Below, one piece after another: positions 8,337 to 17,278 of a stretch of 64,000 nucleotides of DNA. The notes under the pieces are model-generated. The model saw only the letters and a program-made list of their open reading frames with translations. It did no database searches and was not told where the DNA came from. Source of the stretch: Microvirga puerhi (GTDB taxonomy: Bacteria; Pseudomonadota; Alphaproteobacteria; Rhizobiales; Beijerinckiaceae); NCBI RefSeq assembly GCF_020089865.1, contig NZ_JAIRBM010000005.1, forward strand, positions 269,523 through 333,522. The letters are read 5' to 3'. Both the position numbers and the translations under genes were made by a program. The stretch's first letter is position 1. Each line of letters opens with the position of its first letter.

Positions 8337-9203
8337 TCACCGCTCGAGCCTCGAGATCAGGCTCGACGTGTCCCAACGGTTGCCGCCTTTCGCCTGCACT
8401 TCGGCATAGAACTGATCGACCAGAGCGGTCACCGGCAGGCTGGCGCCGTTCTTGCGCGCTTCCGCCAGAACGATGGCGAGGTCCTTGCGCATCCAGTCGA
8501 CGGCGAATCCGAAATCGAACTTGCCCTGGTTCATGGTCTTGCCGCGGTTCTCCATCTGCCAGGAGCCGGCGGCACCCTTGGAAATCACGTCGAGCACGGC
8601 CTCGATGTCGAGGCCGGCACGCTTGCCGAAATGAATGCCCTCGGACAGCCCCTGAACGAGGCCGGCGATGCAGATCTGATTGATCATCTTGGTGAGCTGG
8701 CCTGCTCCCGCGGGGCCCATCAGCCGGCAGGCGCGGGCGAAGCTCATGATGACCGGCTCGGCCTTTGCGTAGGCTTCCGCGTCGCCGCCGCACATCACCG
8801 TCAGCACGCCGTTCTCGGCGCCCGCCTGTCCGCCCGAAACCGGGGCGTCGACGAAGGCGGCGCCCTTCGTCTTGGCTTCCTGATAGAGCTCGCGCGCCAC
8901 TTCGGCGGAAGCGGTGGTATGGTCGACGAAGATGGTGCCGGGCCGCAAGGCTTGGAAGGCGCCGTCCGGGCCGAGCGTGATCTGACGCAGGTCGTCATCG
9001 TTACCGACGCAGGCGAACACGATGTCCTGATTTTCCGCCGCCTCACGGGGTGTCCTGGCCGCCCGGCCGCCGTTCTCGGAGACCCACTTGTCGGCCTTCG
9101 CAGCGGTGCGATTATAGACCGTTACCTCGTGTCCCTTGGCCTTCAGGTGCTTTGCCATGGGATAGCCCATGACCCCGAGACCGATGAAACTGACCTTCGC
9201 CAT
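8337..9203 (-). CDS. NAD(P)-dependent beta-hydroxyacid dehydrogenase, GarR/tartronate-semialdehyde reductase-like
   Basis: A 288-residue enzyme with an N-terminal Rossmann motif (FIGLGVMGYPMAKHL), the family substrate motif DAPVSGGQAGAENG and the catalytic-lysine region GAGQLTKMINQ. These define the 3-hydroxyisobutyrate/2-hydroxy-3-oxopropionate (tartronate semialdehyde) reductase family. Which beta-hydroxyacid is used cannot be settled from sequence. ATG 9203 gives MAKVSFIG; an extra ATG lies one codon upstream. It is flanked on both sides by copies of the same palindromic element. Confidence 0.88.
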   Translation of the reverse strand: MAKVSFIGLGVMGYPMAKHLKAKGHEVTVYNRTAAKADKWVSENGGRAARTPREAAENQDIVFACVGNDDDLRQITLGPDGAFQALRPGTIFVDHTTASAEVARELYQEAKTKGAAFVDAPVSGGQAGAENGVLTVMCGGDAEAYAKAEPVIMSFARACRLMGPAGAGQLTKMINQICIAGLVQGLSEGIHFGKRAGLDIEAVLDVISKGAAGSWQMENRGKTMNQGKFDFGFAVDWMRKDLAIVLAEARKNGASLPVTALVDQFYAEVQAKGGNRWDTSSLISRLER

Positions 9204-9279
9204 CACTTGCTCCCTGAACCGAGGACTCCGGTTCTAGAGGTGTTTCCACGGGCGTGGAATCATCTCTTTTTCATTTGCC

Positions 9280-9321
9280 GCATTTTTGACGGCGAACCGG
9301 AACCACTTCGCCGAAAAATGC
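9280..9321. repeat. Intergenic palindromic element, copy 2
   Basis: An imperfect palindrome: the left arm (CATTTTT, CGGCGAA) is mirrored by the right arm (TTCGCCG, AAAAATG) around a GGAACC centre. It lies between the reductase gene and the amino-acid binding-protein gene and is the same family as 8161-8200. The transcript would fold into a long hairpin. Confidence 0.7.
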
Positions 9322-9354
9322 TCTATGGAGTGTGCGAAGGCGCGTCAAACAGCA

Positions 9355-10140
9355 CTATTTGATATCGAAGGAAAAATACTTGGTGCGGATGCGGTCGTAG
9401 GTGCCATCGGCGATGACCTGATCGATGGCCTTGTCGAACTGGTCCTTGAGCGCTGTATCATCCTTACGCAGGCCGACCCCGTAGAATTGGCGCTTATAGG
9501 GGGGCGTGCTCGGTGCGGGTCCCACGATCCGGCAGCATTCGCCCTCTCGCGTCTTCAGGAACTCCGACAGGGCGCGCTGTCCGCCGAACACCGCATCGAT
9601 GCGTCCGACGAGCAGATCGAGATTGGCTTCCACCGGAGAACTGTACGGAATGATCTCCGAACTCCTGTAGAATTGTTTAAGATAGTCCGCGTGGTCGCTG
9701 CGATCGGCCGCGCCGATCTTCTTGCCGGCCAGCGCCAGCGGCGTCACGCGCGAGATGGAACTGTCTTTGGGCGCGATGAAGACGGCTGGAATGTGATAAT
9801 AGGGCTTGGAGAACATAATGCGCTTCTGGCGCCGTTCCGTGATCTCGAGCGACGACATGATCGCATCGTAGTCGCGGTTCACAAGCCCGCGCATGATCCC
9901 GTCCCACTCGTGTTGGATCAGGGTGCAATTGGCCTTCATGGCCTCGCATAGGGCCTTGCTGAGATCTACCTCGAAACCCTGGAGTTCGTTGTTCTCCATG
10001 TAGTTGAAGGGCGGATAGGCGCCTTCGACGGCAATGCGGATCGACGGCTTTTCCTGCGCCGTCGCGGACAGGCCCGAGGCGAAGAAGATGCAGAGGCCCG
10101 CCCACGCGGCCAGTCGGCGCCCGAAACTCAACACGTTCAC
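9355..10140 (-). CDS. Amino-acid ABC transporter periplasmic substrate-binding protein (SBP_bac_3)
   Basis: A 261-residue protein with an N-terminal signal peptide (hydrophobic residues about 10-25, cleavage near SATAQ) and a family 3 solute-binding domain. Visible motifs are AVEGAYPPFNYMENNELQGFEVDL-type start (AYPPFNY, GFEVDLSKAL), WDGIMRGL, YDAIMSSL and ITERRQKRIMFSKPYY. These bind polar or basic amino acids in the histidine/lysine/arginine group. No permease or ATPase gene adjoins it, so it is an orphan receptor that must work with a distant transporter. Confidence 0.87.
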   Translation of the reverse strand: MNVLSFGRRLAAWAGLCIFFASGLSATAQEKPSIRIAVEGAYPPFNYMENNELQGFEVDLSKALCEAMKANCTLIQHEWDGIMRGLVNRDYDAIMSSLEITERRQKRIMFSKPYYHIPAVFIAPKDSSISRVTPLALAGKKIGAADRSDHADYLKQFYRSSEIIPYSSPVEANLDLLVGRIDAVFGGQRALSEFLKTREGECCRIVGPAPSTPPYKRQFYGVGLRKDDTALKDQFDKAIDQVIADGTYDRIRTKYFSFDIK

Positions 10141-10240
10141 GATGTTATTGCCTTGAATGTCGTCGCGATATTCCTGGAAGCTGATGAATAGTCAAGAATC
10201 CTTCCCGGCCTATACTGTCGCGGGATAGTATTCTTATGAG

Positions 10241-11275
10241 TTAGCCGCCGGTAAGGCTCATGTGACGAGCCATGGCCGGCCGTGCATGGCGGCGGTCGAT
10301 CACGAAGTCATGCCCCTTGGGCTTGCGGGAGATCGCCTCGGCGATGGCCTGCCGAAGCATAGCGTCGTCGGACGAGGCCCTGGCCGGCCCCCTCAGGTCT
10401 GCGGCATCCTCCTGGCCCAGGCACATGAAGAGCTGTCCCGTGCAGGTTAGCCGGACCCGGTTGCAGCTCTCGCAGAAATTGTGAGTCATCGGGGTAATGA
10501 AGCCAAGCTTGCCGCCGGTTTCGGCGACACGCACGTAGCGGGCGGGACCGCCGGTGCGCTCGTCGATCTCCTCGAGAGAGAAACGCTGCGCAAGCTGTGC
10601 CCGGACGAGGGACAGAGGCAGAAACTGGTCGATCCGCTGGCCGTCGATCTCGCCGAGCGGCATGACCTCGATCAGAGTCAGGTCCATGCCCCGTCCATGA
10701 GCCCAGGTGAGAAGCGTCGCGATCTCGTCCTCGTTGACGCCCTTCAGGGCGACGGTGTTGATCTTGATCTTCAGTCCGGCCCGTTGGGCCGCGTCGAGGC
10801 CCTCCTGCACCTTCGCGAGATCGCCCCAACGAGTGATGCGATGGAATTTCTCCGGATCGAGGGTATCGATGGAGACATTGATGCGTCTGACACCGCAGGC
10901 GGCGAGCTCCTCCGCGTAGCGGGAGAGCTGCGATCCGTTCGTGGTGAGCGTGAGTTCATCGAGGGCGCCGGAGTCGAGATGTCGCGACAGGGAGCGGAAC
11001 AAACTCATGATGTCCCGCCGCACCAGGGGCTCGCCACCCGTAATGCGCAGCTTGCGCACGCCGTTGGAGACGAAGACGGAGCAGATCCGGTCAAGCTCTT
11101 CGAGAGTCAAAAGATCCCGCTTCGGCAGGAACGTCATGTTCTCGGACATGCAATAGACGCAGCGGAAGTCGCACCGGTCCGTCACCGACACCCTCAGATA
11201 GGTGATACCCCGGCCGAAGGGGTCGACCAGCGGGCGGAACGCGGAGGGGAGGGGCTCTGTCTTGCTTTCCGGCAT
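10241..11275 (-). CDS. moaA: GTP 3',8-cyclase (molybdopterin cofactor biosynthesis)
   Basis: MoaA is a radical-SAM enzyme that starts molybdenum cofactor synthesis by converting GTP to 3',8-cyclo-7,8-dihydro-GTP. The 344-residue protein has the SAM cluster motif CDFRCVYC (about residues 35-42), [12 protein letters not shown], the second Fe-S cluster cysteines in [15 protein letters not shown] and the C-terminal di-glycine ending (SLTGG) required for activity. It stands alone, divergent from the DUF971 gene. Confidence 0.96.
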   Translation of the reverse strand: MPESKTEPLPSAFRPLVDPFGRGITYLRVSVTDRCDFRCVYCMSENMTFLPKRDLLTLEELDRICSVFVSNGVRKLRITGGEPLVRRDIMSLFRSLSRHLDSGALDELTLTTNGSQLSRYAEELAACGVRRINVSIDTLDPEKFHRITRWGDLAKVQEGLDAAQRAGLKIKINTVALKGVNEDEIATLLTWAHGRGMDLTLIEVMPLGEIDGQRIDQFLPLSLVRAQLAQRFSLEEIDERTGGPARYVRVAETGGKLGFITPMTHNFCESCNRVRLTCTGQLFMCLGQEDAADLRGPARASSDDAMLRQAIAEAISRKPKGHDFVIDRRHARPAMARHMSLTGG

Positions 11276-11390
11276 ATGATGCCGTTCCTTTGCGGTTCTC
11301 GCGGCGGACTGCCTCTAGGGTAGTTCTTGCCTTCACGGTAGTTATCAAGCAGCTAGCGTCAATTCACAAAGCAGGCAAATGAGGCGGAAC

Positions 11391-11753
11391 ATGGCATCGG
11401 AACGGTGGCCGACGGAGCTGCGCCTCGCGCAGGACAAGCGCAGCCTGCGGATCATGTTCGACGACGGCACGAATTTCGACCTTCCGGCCGAATATCTGCG
11501 GATATCGAGCCCATCTGCGGAAGTGCAGGGACATAGTCCGGCCGAGCGGAAGACCGTTGCCGGCAAGCGCAATGTGGAGATCATCGGTGTCGAGCCGATC
11601 GGCAATTATGCCGTCAAGCTGACCTTCGACGATATGCACGATACCGGTATCTATGGCTGGGACTATCTCTACGAACTCGGGAGCGAGCAGGAACAGCGAC
11701 TTGCCGCCTATCTCGATGAACTTGCGGCGAAAGGGCTGTCGCGGGATCGCTAG
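11391..11753 (+). CDS. DUF971 domain-containing protein
   Basis: A 120-residue protein formed almost entirely of a DUF971 (gamma-butyrobetaine-hydroxylase N-terminal-like) domain, with LRISSPSAEVQGH and YAVKLTFDDMHDTGIYGWDYLYEL-type signatures (YAVKLTFDD, GIYGWDYL). Members are small and sometimes linked with Fe-S proteins; the function is not established. An in-frame ATG lies 12 bp upstream (11379). I chose 11391 because an AGGCGGA-like site precedes it. Confidence 0.85.
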   Translation: MASERWPTELRLAQDKRSLRIMFDDGTNFDLPAEYLRISSPSAEVQGHSPAERKTVAGKRNVEIIGVEPIGNYAVKLTFDDMHDTGIYGWDYLYELGSEQEQRLAAYLDELAAKGLSRDR

Positions 11754-11802
11754 AATACGTCGTGAGGCGCACTGTCACCTGCGCCTCACGATGATTATCG
11801 GT

Positions 11803-12387
11803 TTATCGCTGCACGACGACCCGGGCGCCGACCTTGGCGCGGCTGTAGAGGTCGATCACGTCCTCGTTGGTCATACGGATGCAGCCGGAAGAGACGGCCT
11901 CGCCGATGGTCTCCGGCTCGTTCGAGCCGTGAATTCGGTACATCGTGCCGCCGATATAGAGAGCGCGGGCACCGAGAGGATTGTCAGGTCCGCCGACCAT
12001 GTAATGGGGCAGGTCGGGGCGGCGCTTGAGCATTTCCCGCGGCGGGCGCCAATCCGGCCATTCGCGCTTCATGGTGACCGCGTGGCTGCCGGCCCAGGTG
12101 AAGCCGGGGCGGCCGACGCCGATGCCGTAGCGAAGAGCTCTGCCGTCGCCCAGAACGAAATAAAGCCGGCGCTCGCCCGTCGAGACGATGATGGTGCCGG
12201 GAGCGTAGCGGCCGTCGAAAGCTACGATCTCGCGGGGAATCGGGGATGCCTGCGCGTTCAGCGCTTCTCCAGGCGTATAGAGGGGCTGACGGGTCAGCGG
12301 ATCGATTGCGGTGAAAGCTGCGGCCGGCGTCGCAAGAGCGGCGAAGGCACAAGCAAGCCCAAGCAGGGCAGCGCGGGTGCGTCCCAT
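11803..12387 (-). CDS. L,D-transpeptidase (YkuD domain)
   Basis: A 194-residue secreted enzyme with a signal peptide (about residues 1-24, cleavage after TPAAA) and a YkuD catalytic domain. The active-site motif reads MYRIHGSNEP, then AVSSGCIRM, with the catalytic cysteine in SGCIRM and the paired histidine in IHGS. Such enzymes make 3-3 peptidoglycan cross-links or attach proteins to peptidoglycan in the periplasm. The length is typical of the short alphaproteobacterial ErfK/YbiS/YcfS/YnhG-type enzymes. Monocistronic. Confidence 0.92.
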   Translation of the reverse strand: MGRTRAALLGLACAFAALATPAAAFTAIDPLTRQPLYTPGEALNAQASPIPREIVAFDGRYAPGTIIVSTGERRLYFVLGDGRALRYGIGVGRPGFTWAGSHAVTMKREWPDWRPPREMLKRRPDLPHYMVGGPDNPLGARALYIGGTMYRIHGSNEPETIGEAVSSGCIRMTNEDVIDLYSRAKVGARVVVQR

Positions 12388-12630
12388 ATTTGCCTCGAAT
12401 TGAACATGTATGAAGCGGGTTGGTGAAGTCTCAACGCAATGGCCGCGTTTCGGATCCGTGGGATAACAAAGGTTCGGCAGTAAATCACCGGAGCCATTGC
12501 CTCATTCTCGCCATATCCTAACCGGGAAGTTAAAGCCCTGCTGACACAGTCGGCATGCGAGAAATGTCATGGCTGGGGCGTTGGAACCGCTTGACGCCAG
12601 GGGCTTAACGACTTTAGAAGGCCCTGGTCA

Positions 12631-12705
12631 GGGCGCGTAGCTCAGCGGGAGAGCATTCGCTTCACACGCGAAGGGTCACAGGTTCAATCCCTGTCGCGCC
12701 CACCA
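12631..12705 (+). tRNA. tRNA-Val (anticodon CAC)
   Basis: A full cloverleaf can be drawn: a 7-bp acceptor stem (GGGCGCG/CGCGCCC), the D arm GCTC..GAGC, the anticodon stem TTCGC/GCGAA with loop TTCACAC (anticodon CAC), the T arm ACAGG TTCAATC CCTGT, discriminator A and an encoded CCA end. CAC reads the GUG valine codon. Confidence 0.96.
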
Positions 12706-12763
12706 TTTCTTCCTGATAGTCGATCTTCACAATTTTGTGTATGGCCGCTGGTCGTCGCATGCC

Positions 12764-13477
12764 TCAGGCGGCTGCGAGACGAACCAGGGTCGCGACCGCG
12801 TCGAACAGCTCGTCAAAGTGGCCGATGACCAGATCCGGATTGAGCCGCTTTACCGGCACGTCGGTGTAACCGAACGGCACTGCGATGGATGGAATGCGGG
12901 CTGCCTGCGCCGTGACGATGTCGGTGCGCGAGTCGCCGACCATCACGGCCCGGTGGGGATTGCCCCCGGCCTTTTCGATCGTCAGCGTCAGGTGGCGTGG
13001 ATCGGGCTTGAACACCGGAAAGGTATCGCGTCCGCAATTCGCCGCGAAGCGATGGGCAATCCCGAGAGCCTCAAGCAGCCGGACCGAGTGGTCCTCATAC
13101 TTGTTGGTGCAGACGGCAAGAACGAAGCCGGCATTCTGCAGCCGCGCCAGGGCCTCCTCGGCCCCAGGATACAGCCGCGTCTTGATGCAGATATTGTCCC
13201 GGTAGTGGATCATGAATTGCTGGAACAGGTCGTCGAGACGATCCGGCGTCAGTTCCTTGCCGCTCTCCTCGAAGCCGCGCTGGAGAAGCGCCCGGGCGCC
13301 GACTCCCACCAGGTCCCGCGCCTTGCGGACAGGGAGGGTCGGTAGGCCTTCCGCTTCCAAAATCGCGTTCAGGGTTCCGACGAGATCGCCAGCAGTGTCG
13401 GCCAGGGTGCCATCGAGATCGAACACGACGATGGGTGGGGCGACGCGGGGGGCGAGGGACGGGCTATGAATGGCCAT
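12764..13477 (-). CDS. gph: Phosphoglycolate phosphatase (HAD superfamily)
   Basis: A 237-residue HAD-IA phosphatase. Motif I is VFDLDGTLADTAGDL (about residues 18-32), motif II VCTNK (about 122), and motifs III/IV FKPDPRH and MVGDSRTD (about 155-182). The closeness of the C1 cap to Gph suggests removal of 2-phosphoglycolate formed by DNA repair or oxygenase side reactions, but HAD substrate assignments are uncertain. It is convergent with the tRNA-Val gene. Confidence 0.85.
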   Translation of the reverse strand: MAIHSPSLAPRVAPPIVVFDLDGTLADTAGDLVGTLNAILEAEGLPTLPVRKARDLVGVGARALLQRGFEESGKELTPDRLDDLFQQFMIHYRDNICIKTRLYPGAEEALARLQNAGFVLAVCTNKYEDHSVRLLEALGIAHRFAANCGRDTFPVFKPDPRHLTLTIEKAGGNPHRAVMVGDSRTDIVTAQAARIPSIAVPFGYTDVPVKRLNPDLVIGHFDELFDAVATLVRLAAA

Positions 13478-13585
13478 GAAGGTCGGCTACCTGCACAGGA
13501 CAAGGGAATCAAGCGGGAGGGGATGATATGGTCTTCTGGTTGATTCGTTCTTACCAAGCTCAAGAAGAACAAGAAGGAGTGTTGA

Positions 13586-14041
13586 ATGCGGCATGCTGCA
13601 TCGTTGGCATATCTATTTCCGGCTCTGGTGCTGGGAAGCCTCACCGTTCCCGCCTTCGCCGCTCCCTATGATTTCGTGCCCGCGCCCCAGACGGACCTGA
13701 ACCGGATCTATCGGATCGACCGTATTACCGGGGAGGTCAGTTCCTGCCAGTACGGCCTCCAGGAAGGCACCATCGGCGTGACCCTCTGCTTCGGGGCCGG
13801 CGAAGGGGCGGGACCGCAGACGCCCGGCGAATACGGTCTCGTCGCGTCGCGTCACGAGCGCGAGGGAGGCGTCTTCCGGGTCAATTACCGGACCGGGGAC
13901 ATGAGCATCTGCTACGTCTTCGATGAGAAGGTGGTGTGCACCCCCCAGACCAATCCCTCGACCCAGGGCGCCCCGCAATCCGCTCCCGCCGCCACACCCA
14001 GCGTCAGGCCCGGAACGGGCGCATCGCCGCAGCGGCCCTGA
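13586..14041 (+). CDS. Hypothetical secreted protein
   Basis: A 151-residue protein with a signal peptide (hydrophobic residues about 6-24, cleavage near PAFAA). The mature part has two similar segments, YRIDRITGEVSSCQYG and FRVNYRTGDMSICYVF, each ending in a cysteine. This suggests a small two-repeat beta domain with paired cysteines. A Pro/Ala/Thr-rich low-complexity tail follows (about residues 120-151). I recognise no family. A GAAGGAG ribosome-binding site precedes the ATG. Confidence 0.75.
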   Translation: MRHAASLAYLFPALVLGSLTVPAFAAPYDFVPAPQTDLNRIYRIDRITGEVSSCQYGLQEGTIGVTLCFGAGEGAGPQTPGEYGLVASRHEREGGVFRVNYRTGDMSICYVFDEKVVCTPQTNPSTQGAPQSAPAATPSVRPGTGASPQRP

Positions 14042-14168
14042 ATGGACTTGTGCCGACCCTCAATCCGTTGAAAAGACCCTGAAACAATCTTTCTCCTCGT
14101 AGCTCTGTCGTGCTAGAGGCCAGCCTGACCGGCTTCGCCACGAGGACGATCACCGTTAGGAACCATCA

Positions 14169-14864
14169 GTGAGCGATAATCTGAAGCGCGATGCGGCGGA
14201 GAAGGCTGCGGCCCTCGTCAGCGACGGCATGAGGCTCGGTCTCGGCACCGGGTCCACGGCGGCCTATTTCGTGGCTGCTCTCGGCGCGCGTGTCCGCGGC
14301 GGTCTCTCCGTCGTTGGTGTTCCCACCTCCGAGGCGACCCTCGATCAGGCCCGCCGCGAGGGCATTCCTCTGACGACCCTCGACGAGACGCCCGAACTCG
14401 ACCTGACGGTCGACGGTGCCGACGAGATCGACGATGATCTGCGTCTCATCAAGGGGGGCGGGGGTGCGCTCCTGCGGGAGAAAATCGTGGCGTCCTCCAG
14501 CCGCCGCATGATCGTGATCGCCGACGGAACGAAGCGAGTCTCCCGTCTTGGACGCTTTCCGCTGCCGATCGAAGTCGTGCCTTTCGGCCTGCGCGCGACG
14601 CAGATCGCCATCGAAAAACTGCTGGAAACCCTGGAGATGAGCGGTGAGATGCATCTCCGGCGGATGGCCGACGGAACGCCCTACATCACCGATGGCGGGC
14701 ATTTCATCCTCGATGCGCATCTTGGGCGCATCGACAAGCCGAACGTGCTGGCTTCGACGCTCAACAATATTCCGGGCGTCGTCGAGCACGGTCTTTTCAT
14801 CGGCCTTGCCACGGGTGCGATCCTCGCAACCGGGCAGGGTCTCGTCGAACTCGGTCAGATCTGA
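14169..14864 (+). CDS. rpiA: Ribose-5-phosphate isomerase A
   Basis: RpiA interconverts ribose 5-phosphate and ribulose 5-phosphate in the pentose phosphate pathway. The 231-residue protein carries [12 protein letters not shown] (phosphate loop), [12 protein letters not shown] (catalytic aspartates) and [13 protein letters not shown] (catalytic Glu/Lys), and is full length. The start is a GTG at 14169. A gene for a DUF2059 protein follows 28 bp downstream and ends at a strong terminator, so the two may share a transcript. Confidence 0.96.
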   Translation: MSDNLKRDAAEKAAALVSDGMRLGLGTGSTAAYFVAALGARVRGGLSVVGVPTSEATLDQARREGIPLTTLDETPELDLTVDGADEIDDDLRLIKGGGGALLREKIVASSSRRMIVIADGTKRVSRLGRFPLPIEVVPFGLRATQIAIEKLLETLEMSGEMHLRRMADGTPYITDGGHFILDAHLGRIDKPNVLASTLNNIPGVVEHGLFIGLATGAILATGQGLVELGQI

Positions 14865-14892
14865 CCATACCGTCGTGACTGGAGCTTAACCT

Positions 14893-15396
14893 ATGATCCG
14901 TTCCGCCTCCCGCTTCGCTGCGACCACGGTCGCGATCCTGATGCTCGCAAGCCCCGTTCTGGCTCAGACGGCGCAGCCTACGCCGACTCAGCTGGCGCTG
15001 GCCCGCGAGGTCGCCATCAATTCCGGAATGACGCGCTCGTTCGATGCCATGACCGAGCCTTTCTTCGCTCAGTTGCAGCAGATGAACGTCACGCGTCCCG
15101 AGGTCAAAAAGGACCTCGAGGAGGTGGTCACCATGCTGCGGCCAGAGGTGGATCAGCAGAAGCAGAAGATGATCGACAGCGCCGCCCGTGCCTTCGCCAA
15201 TCGGCTCTCCGAGTCCGAGCTGAAGGAGATCGCGGCCTTCTATCAGACGCCGGCCGGCAAGAAATATGTCGAAGTCCAGCCCGGCCTTCTCGACGACATC
15301 GTCAAGGACCTGGCGACCTGGACCCAGAACGTGTCGGAATACATCATGATCCGCGCCCGTGCCGAGATGGGCAAGCGCGGGCATCAGCTCCAGTAA
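14893..15396 (+). CDS. DUF2059 domain-containing secreted protein
   Basis: A 167-residue protein with a signal peptide (about residues 1-24, cleavage after SPVLA) and a helical DUF2059 domain. The recognisable core is FANRLSESELKEIAAFYQTPAGKKYV (here FYQTPAGKK near residue 116). The family is periplasmic and of unknown function. It follows rpiA at a short distance and is closed by the hairpin at 15416-15445. Confidence 0.88.
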   Translation: MIRSASRFAATTVAILMLASPVLAQTAQPTPTQLALAREVAINSGMTRSFDAMTEPFFAQLQQMNVTRPEVKKDLEEVVTMLRPEVDQQKQKMIDSAARAFANRLSESELKEIAAFYQTPAGKKYVEVQPGLLDDIVKDLATWTQNVSEYIMIRARAEMGKRGHQLQ

Positions 15397-15415
15397 CGAG
15401 CAATCCCAGACGCAT

Positions 15416-15445
15416 AAAAAGGCCCGGAACACCGGGCCCTTTTTG
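15416..15445. terminator. Bidirectional rho-independent terminator
   Basis: An A5 tract, a GGCCCGG/CCGGGCC stem with an AACA loop and a T5 tract. It sits between the convergent DUF2059 and P-loop kinase genes and can stop transcription from both sides. Confidence 0.92.
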
Positions 15446-15477
15446 TGTGATGCTTGCTCGCCATCAACGCGGTTGCG

Positions 15478-16077
15478 TCACCTTTCGGACGTACCGGCAA
15501 GATGCAGGGTCAGCTCATGGGTGAGGCGTTCGAGATCCGCTAGGTCGGTCACGTCTACCAGCCGGATCCCTTGTTTGTTTGCCGACGCGACGAGCGCTTC
15601 ATTCTCGCGAATGGAGCGCTCCACGAACTTATCGATTGCGCGCTTCGTCTGATCGCTCTGCTGCGAGTGGGCACTGCCTTTCTCGATACGCTCTCGCAGG
15701 GCATCGCTTTCGGCGTGAAGACAAATCACCAGTGCCTCGCCAATCTCCCAATCGGACAGGTATTCGGGGCGGAGCGCAGACCCTTCCAAGATGAAACCAC
15801 GACCCGCTTCGCGCGCCGCTTTTATCGTTTCCCTAATGAAGGGCCGCATATTCTCATGGTGTACCCGCAGGAACCAATGAATCGTGGCATCCGTCAGGCG
15901 GAGATAGAATTCCGTGACCGCATCGGGCACGCCCGTCCAAGGTCGGCCTGGATGGCGCCCCAACTTGTCGGTCGAGATGACGGGCCATTCCGTGGCATTG
16001 CCAAGGTCGTGCGCGCATGTCGATTTTCCGACATGAGAGGTGCCAAGTAAAAGCAAGCCAGTCGGTCTGGATGTCAT
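15478..16077 (-). CDS. P-loop NTPase/kinase-like AAA family protein
   Basis: A 199-residue protein beginning with a Walker A motif, LLLLGTSHVGKSTCA (about residues 7-21), followed by GFILEGSALRPEYLSDW, which resembles the second strand of small-molecule kinases. Basic residues in the middle (KGSAHSQQSDQTKRAID) may form a lid. The layout fits an adenylate-kinase-like or shikimate-kinase-like phosphotransferase, but the substrate is unknown. It is separated from the downstream genes by terminators or gaps. Confidence 0.7.
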   Translation of the reverse strand: MTSRPTGLLLLGTSHVGKSTCAHDLGNATEWPVISTDKLGRHPGRPWTGVPDAVTEFYLRLTDATIHWFLRVHHENMRPFIRETIKAAREAGRGFILEGSALRPEYLSDWEIGEALVICLHAESDALRERIEKGSAHSQQSDQTKRAIDKFVERSIRENEALVASANKQGIRLVDVTDLADLERLTHELTLHLAGTSER

Positions 16078-16107
16078 AGAAGGTACGTCCTCACCAGGAA
16101 TGCGGCA

Positions 16108-16632
16108 CTAGAATATGATCTGCGCCGCCTCGAAGAGGTCGACGAACCCGCCTCTCTGAAGCGTGAGGTTGTGATGCGCCACAATCTGCGCGCCGGACAA
16201 TTCCGGTGTATCGAATGTCGTGTGCCCGTCGCTCACCAGGGTCACCGCGTAACCGAGATCGCGCGCTGCGCGGCATGTCGTATCGATGCAGTACTCGGTC
16301 TGCATGCCGGCGATGACGAGCCGATCGATGCTTTGAGAGTGAAGGCGCTCATGCAGGTCGGTTCCGACAAAGGCGCTGCACCGGTCCTTGTCGATGATCG
16401 GCTCGCGATCTTGTGGCGCAACGGCGGAATCGATGTCCCAGCCAGGCGTGCCACGCTCAAGGGGATCACCGGCACCTCCATCGTGGCGGACATGAAAGAT
16501 CGGGATCCCGCGCGCTCTCGCCCGTACAAGCAGATCGGCGCTCCGAGACAGCACCGCATCCCCGGCGTAAGGCTTGTCCGTCAAGCCGAAATTCCCGCGT
16601 TGCAGGTCGATCACCAGCAGTGCTGTCGTCAT
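16108..16632 (-). CDS. Isochorismatase-family cysteine hydrolase
   Basis: A 174-residue hydrolase with the catalytic triad of the family visible: Asp in ALLVIDLQ (about residue 9), Lys in IDKDRCSAF (about 92) and Cys in [10 protein letters not shown] (about 120). The non-proline cis-peptide region precedes the cysteine. Substrates in this family include nicotinamide, ureas and carbamates, and cannot be chosen here. ATG 16632 overlaps the upstream GFA-gene stop as ATGA, implying coupling. Confidence 0.87.
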   Translation of the reverse strand: MTTALLVIDLQRGNFGLTDKPYAGDAVLSRSADLLVRARARGIPIFHVRHDGGAGDPLERGTPGWDIDSAVAPQDREPIIDKDRCSAFVGTDLHERLHSQSIDRLVIAGMQTEYCIDTTCRAARDLGYAVTLVSDGHTTFDTPELSGAQIVAHHNLTLQRGGFVDLFEAAQIIF

Positions 16633-17090
16633 CGCTGATCCCCCCATTGTGCGAAGGCGGCGAGCAGTTCCGGAAATTTCTCCGCAGGCGGAAACTTCTC
16701 GAAACTGTGGGGTGCCGGGGTCTTCGCCCAGGGAAGCATCTCGCTCGTATAGGTTTCGACGAAAGGAACGAAGTCATGCGCATCGTCGAACATCGTGCTG
16801 CGCACGTTGACGAGATCGTCGAGACCTGCCGGGCGGGTGAACACCCAGCTCATGCAGAAGGCGCAGAAGAAGTGACGGGAGGTGCCGTGGAGACCGCCGA
16901 TCACGGGCTCTCCCTGTAGGATCTCAAATCCGTCGCTTGGATAGAGAGTGCTGAGCGAGAAGGCGCTTGCCGTCATGCGCTGGCACCCGGTGCAATGGCA
17001 CGCCATGGTGATCAGCGGCCGGGATGTGACGCGAAACCTCAAGCGGCCGCACCGGCATCCACCTTCCTTCGCAACGTCTTTGTCGGTCAT
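16629..17090 (-). CDS. GFA (glutathione-dependent formaldehyde-activating)/CENP-V family protein
   Basis: A 153-residue zinc-binding protein with the three cysteine sets of the family: GGCRCG (about residue 10), CHCTGCQ (about 32-38) and FFCAFC (about 75-80). Despite the family name, most members have no proven glutathione-formaldehyde activity. The frame is open upstream to 17165, but that part runs through a palindromic intergenic repeat, so ATG 17090 is the likely start. It is coupled to the isochorismatase gene by a 4-bp overlap. Confidence 0.85.
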   Translation of the reverse strand: MTDKDVAKEGGCRCGRLRFRVTSRPLITMACHCTGCQRMTASAFSLSTLYPSDGFEILQGEPVIGGLHGTSRHFFCAFCMSWVFTRPAGLDDLVNVRSTMFDDAHDFVPFVETYTSEMLPWAKTPAPHSFEKFPPAEKFPELLAAFAQWGDQR

Positions 17091-17135
17091 CGCCTGCTCC
17101 GCTTTTTGAAGAGTGCATCGTTCGAGGCAGACCCA

Positions 17136-17185
17136 GAGGGCCGCGTCAGCGAAAACCGGGTCCACTTTTCGCTGACGCGGCCCTC
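17136..17185. repeat. Long near-perfect palindrome (rhizobial-type intergenic repeat)
   Basis: A 50-bp inverted repeat: an about 20-bp left arm (GAGGGCCGCGTCAGCGAAAA) is mirrored exactly on the right around a GGGTCC core containing ACCGG. It lies between the tct operon and the GFA gene. The form matches the ACCGG-centred repeats of Rhizobiales genomes. Confidence 0.8.
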
Positions 17186-17240
17186 CGGTTCCGCACGATG
17201 CGCTCGCATCGGGAGCCCGCTTGGTGCGGGCCGGAGCTCA

Positions 17241-17266
17241 CCGGAGGGCAGGAAGCTGCCCTCCGG
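17241..17266. terminator. Hairpin downstream of tctA
   Basis: An 11-bp perfect stem (CCGGAGGGCAG/CTGCCCTCCGG) with a GAAG loop, 12 bp beyond the tctA stop codon. It lacks a U tract, so it may protect the 3' end of the mRNA or act with Rho rather than be a classical terminator. Confidence 0.5.
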
Positions 17267-17278
17267 GTATCGATCGTC

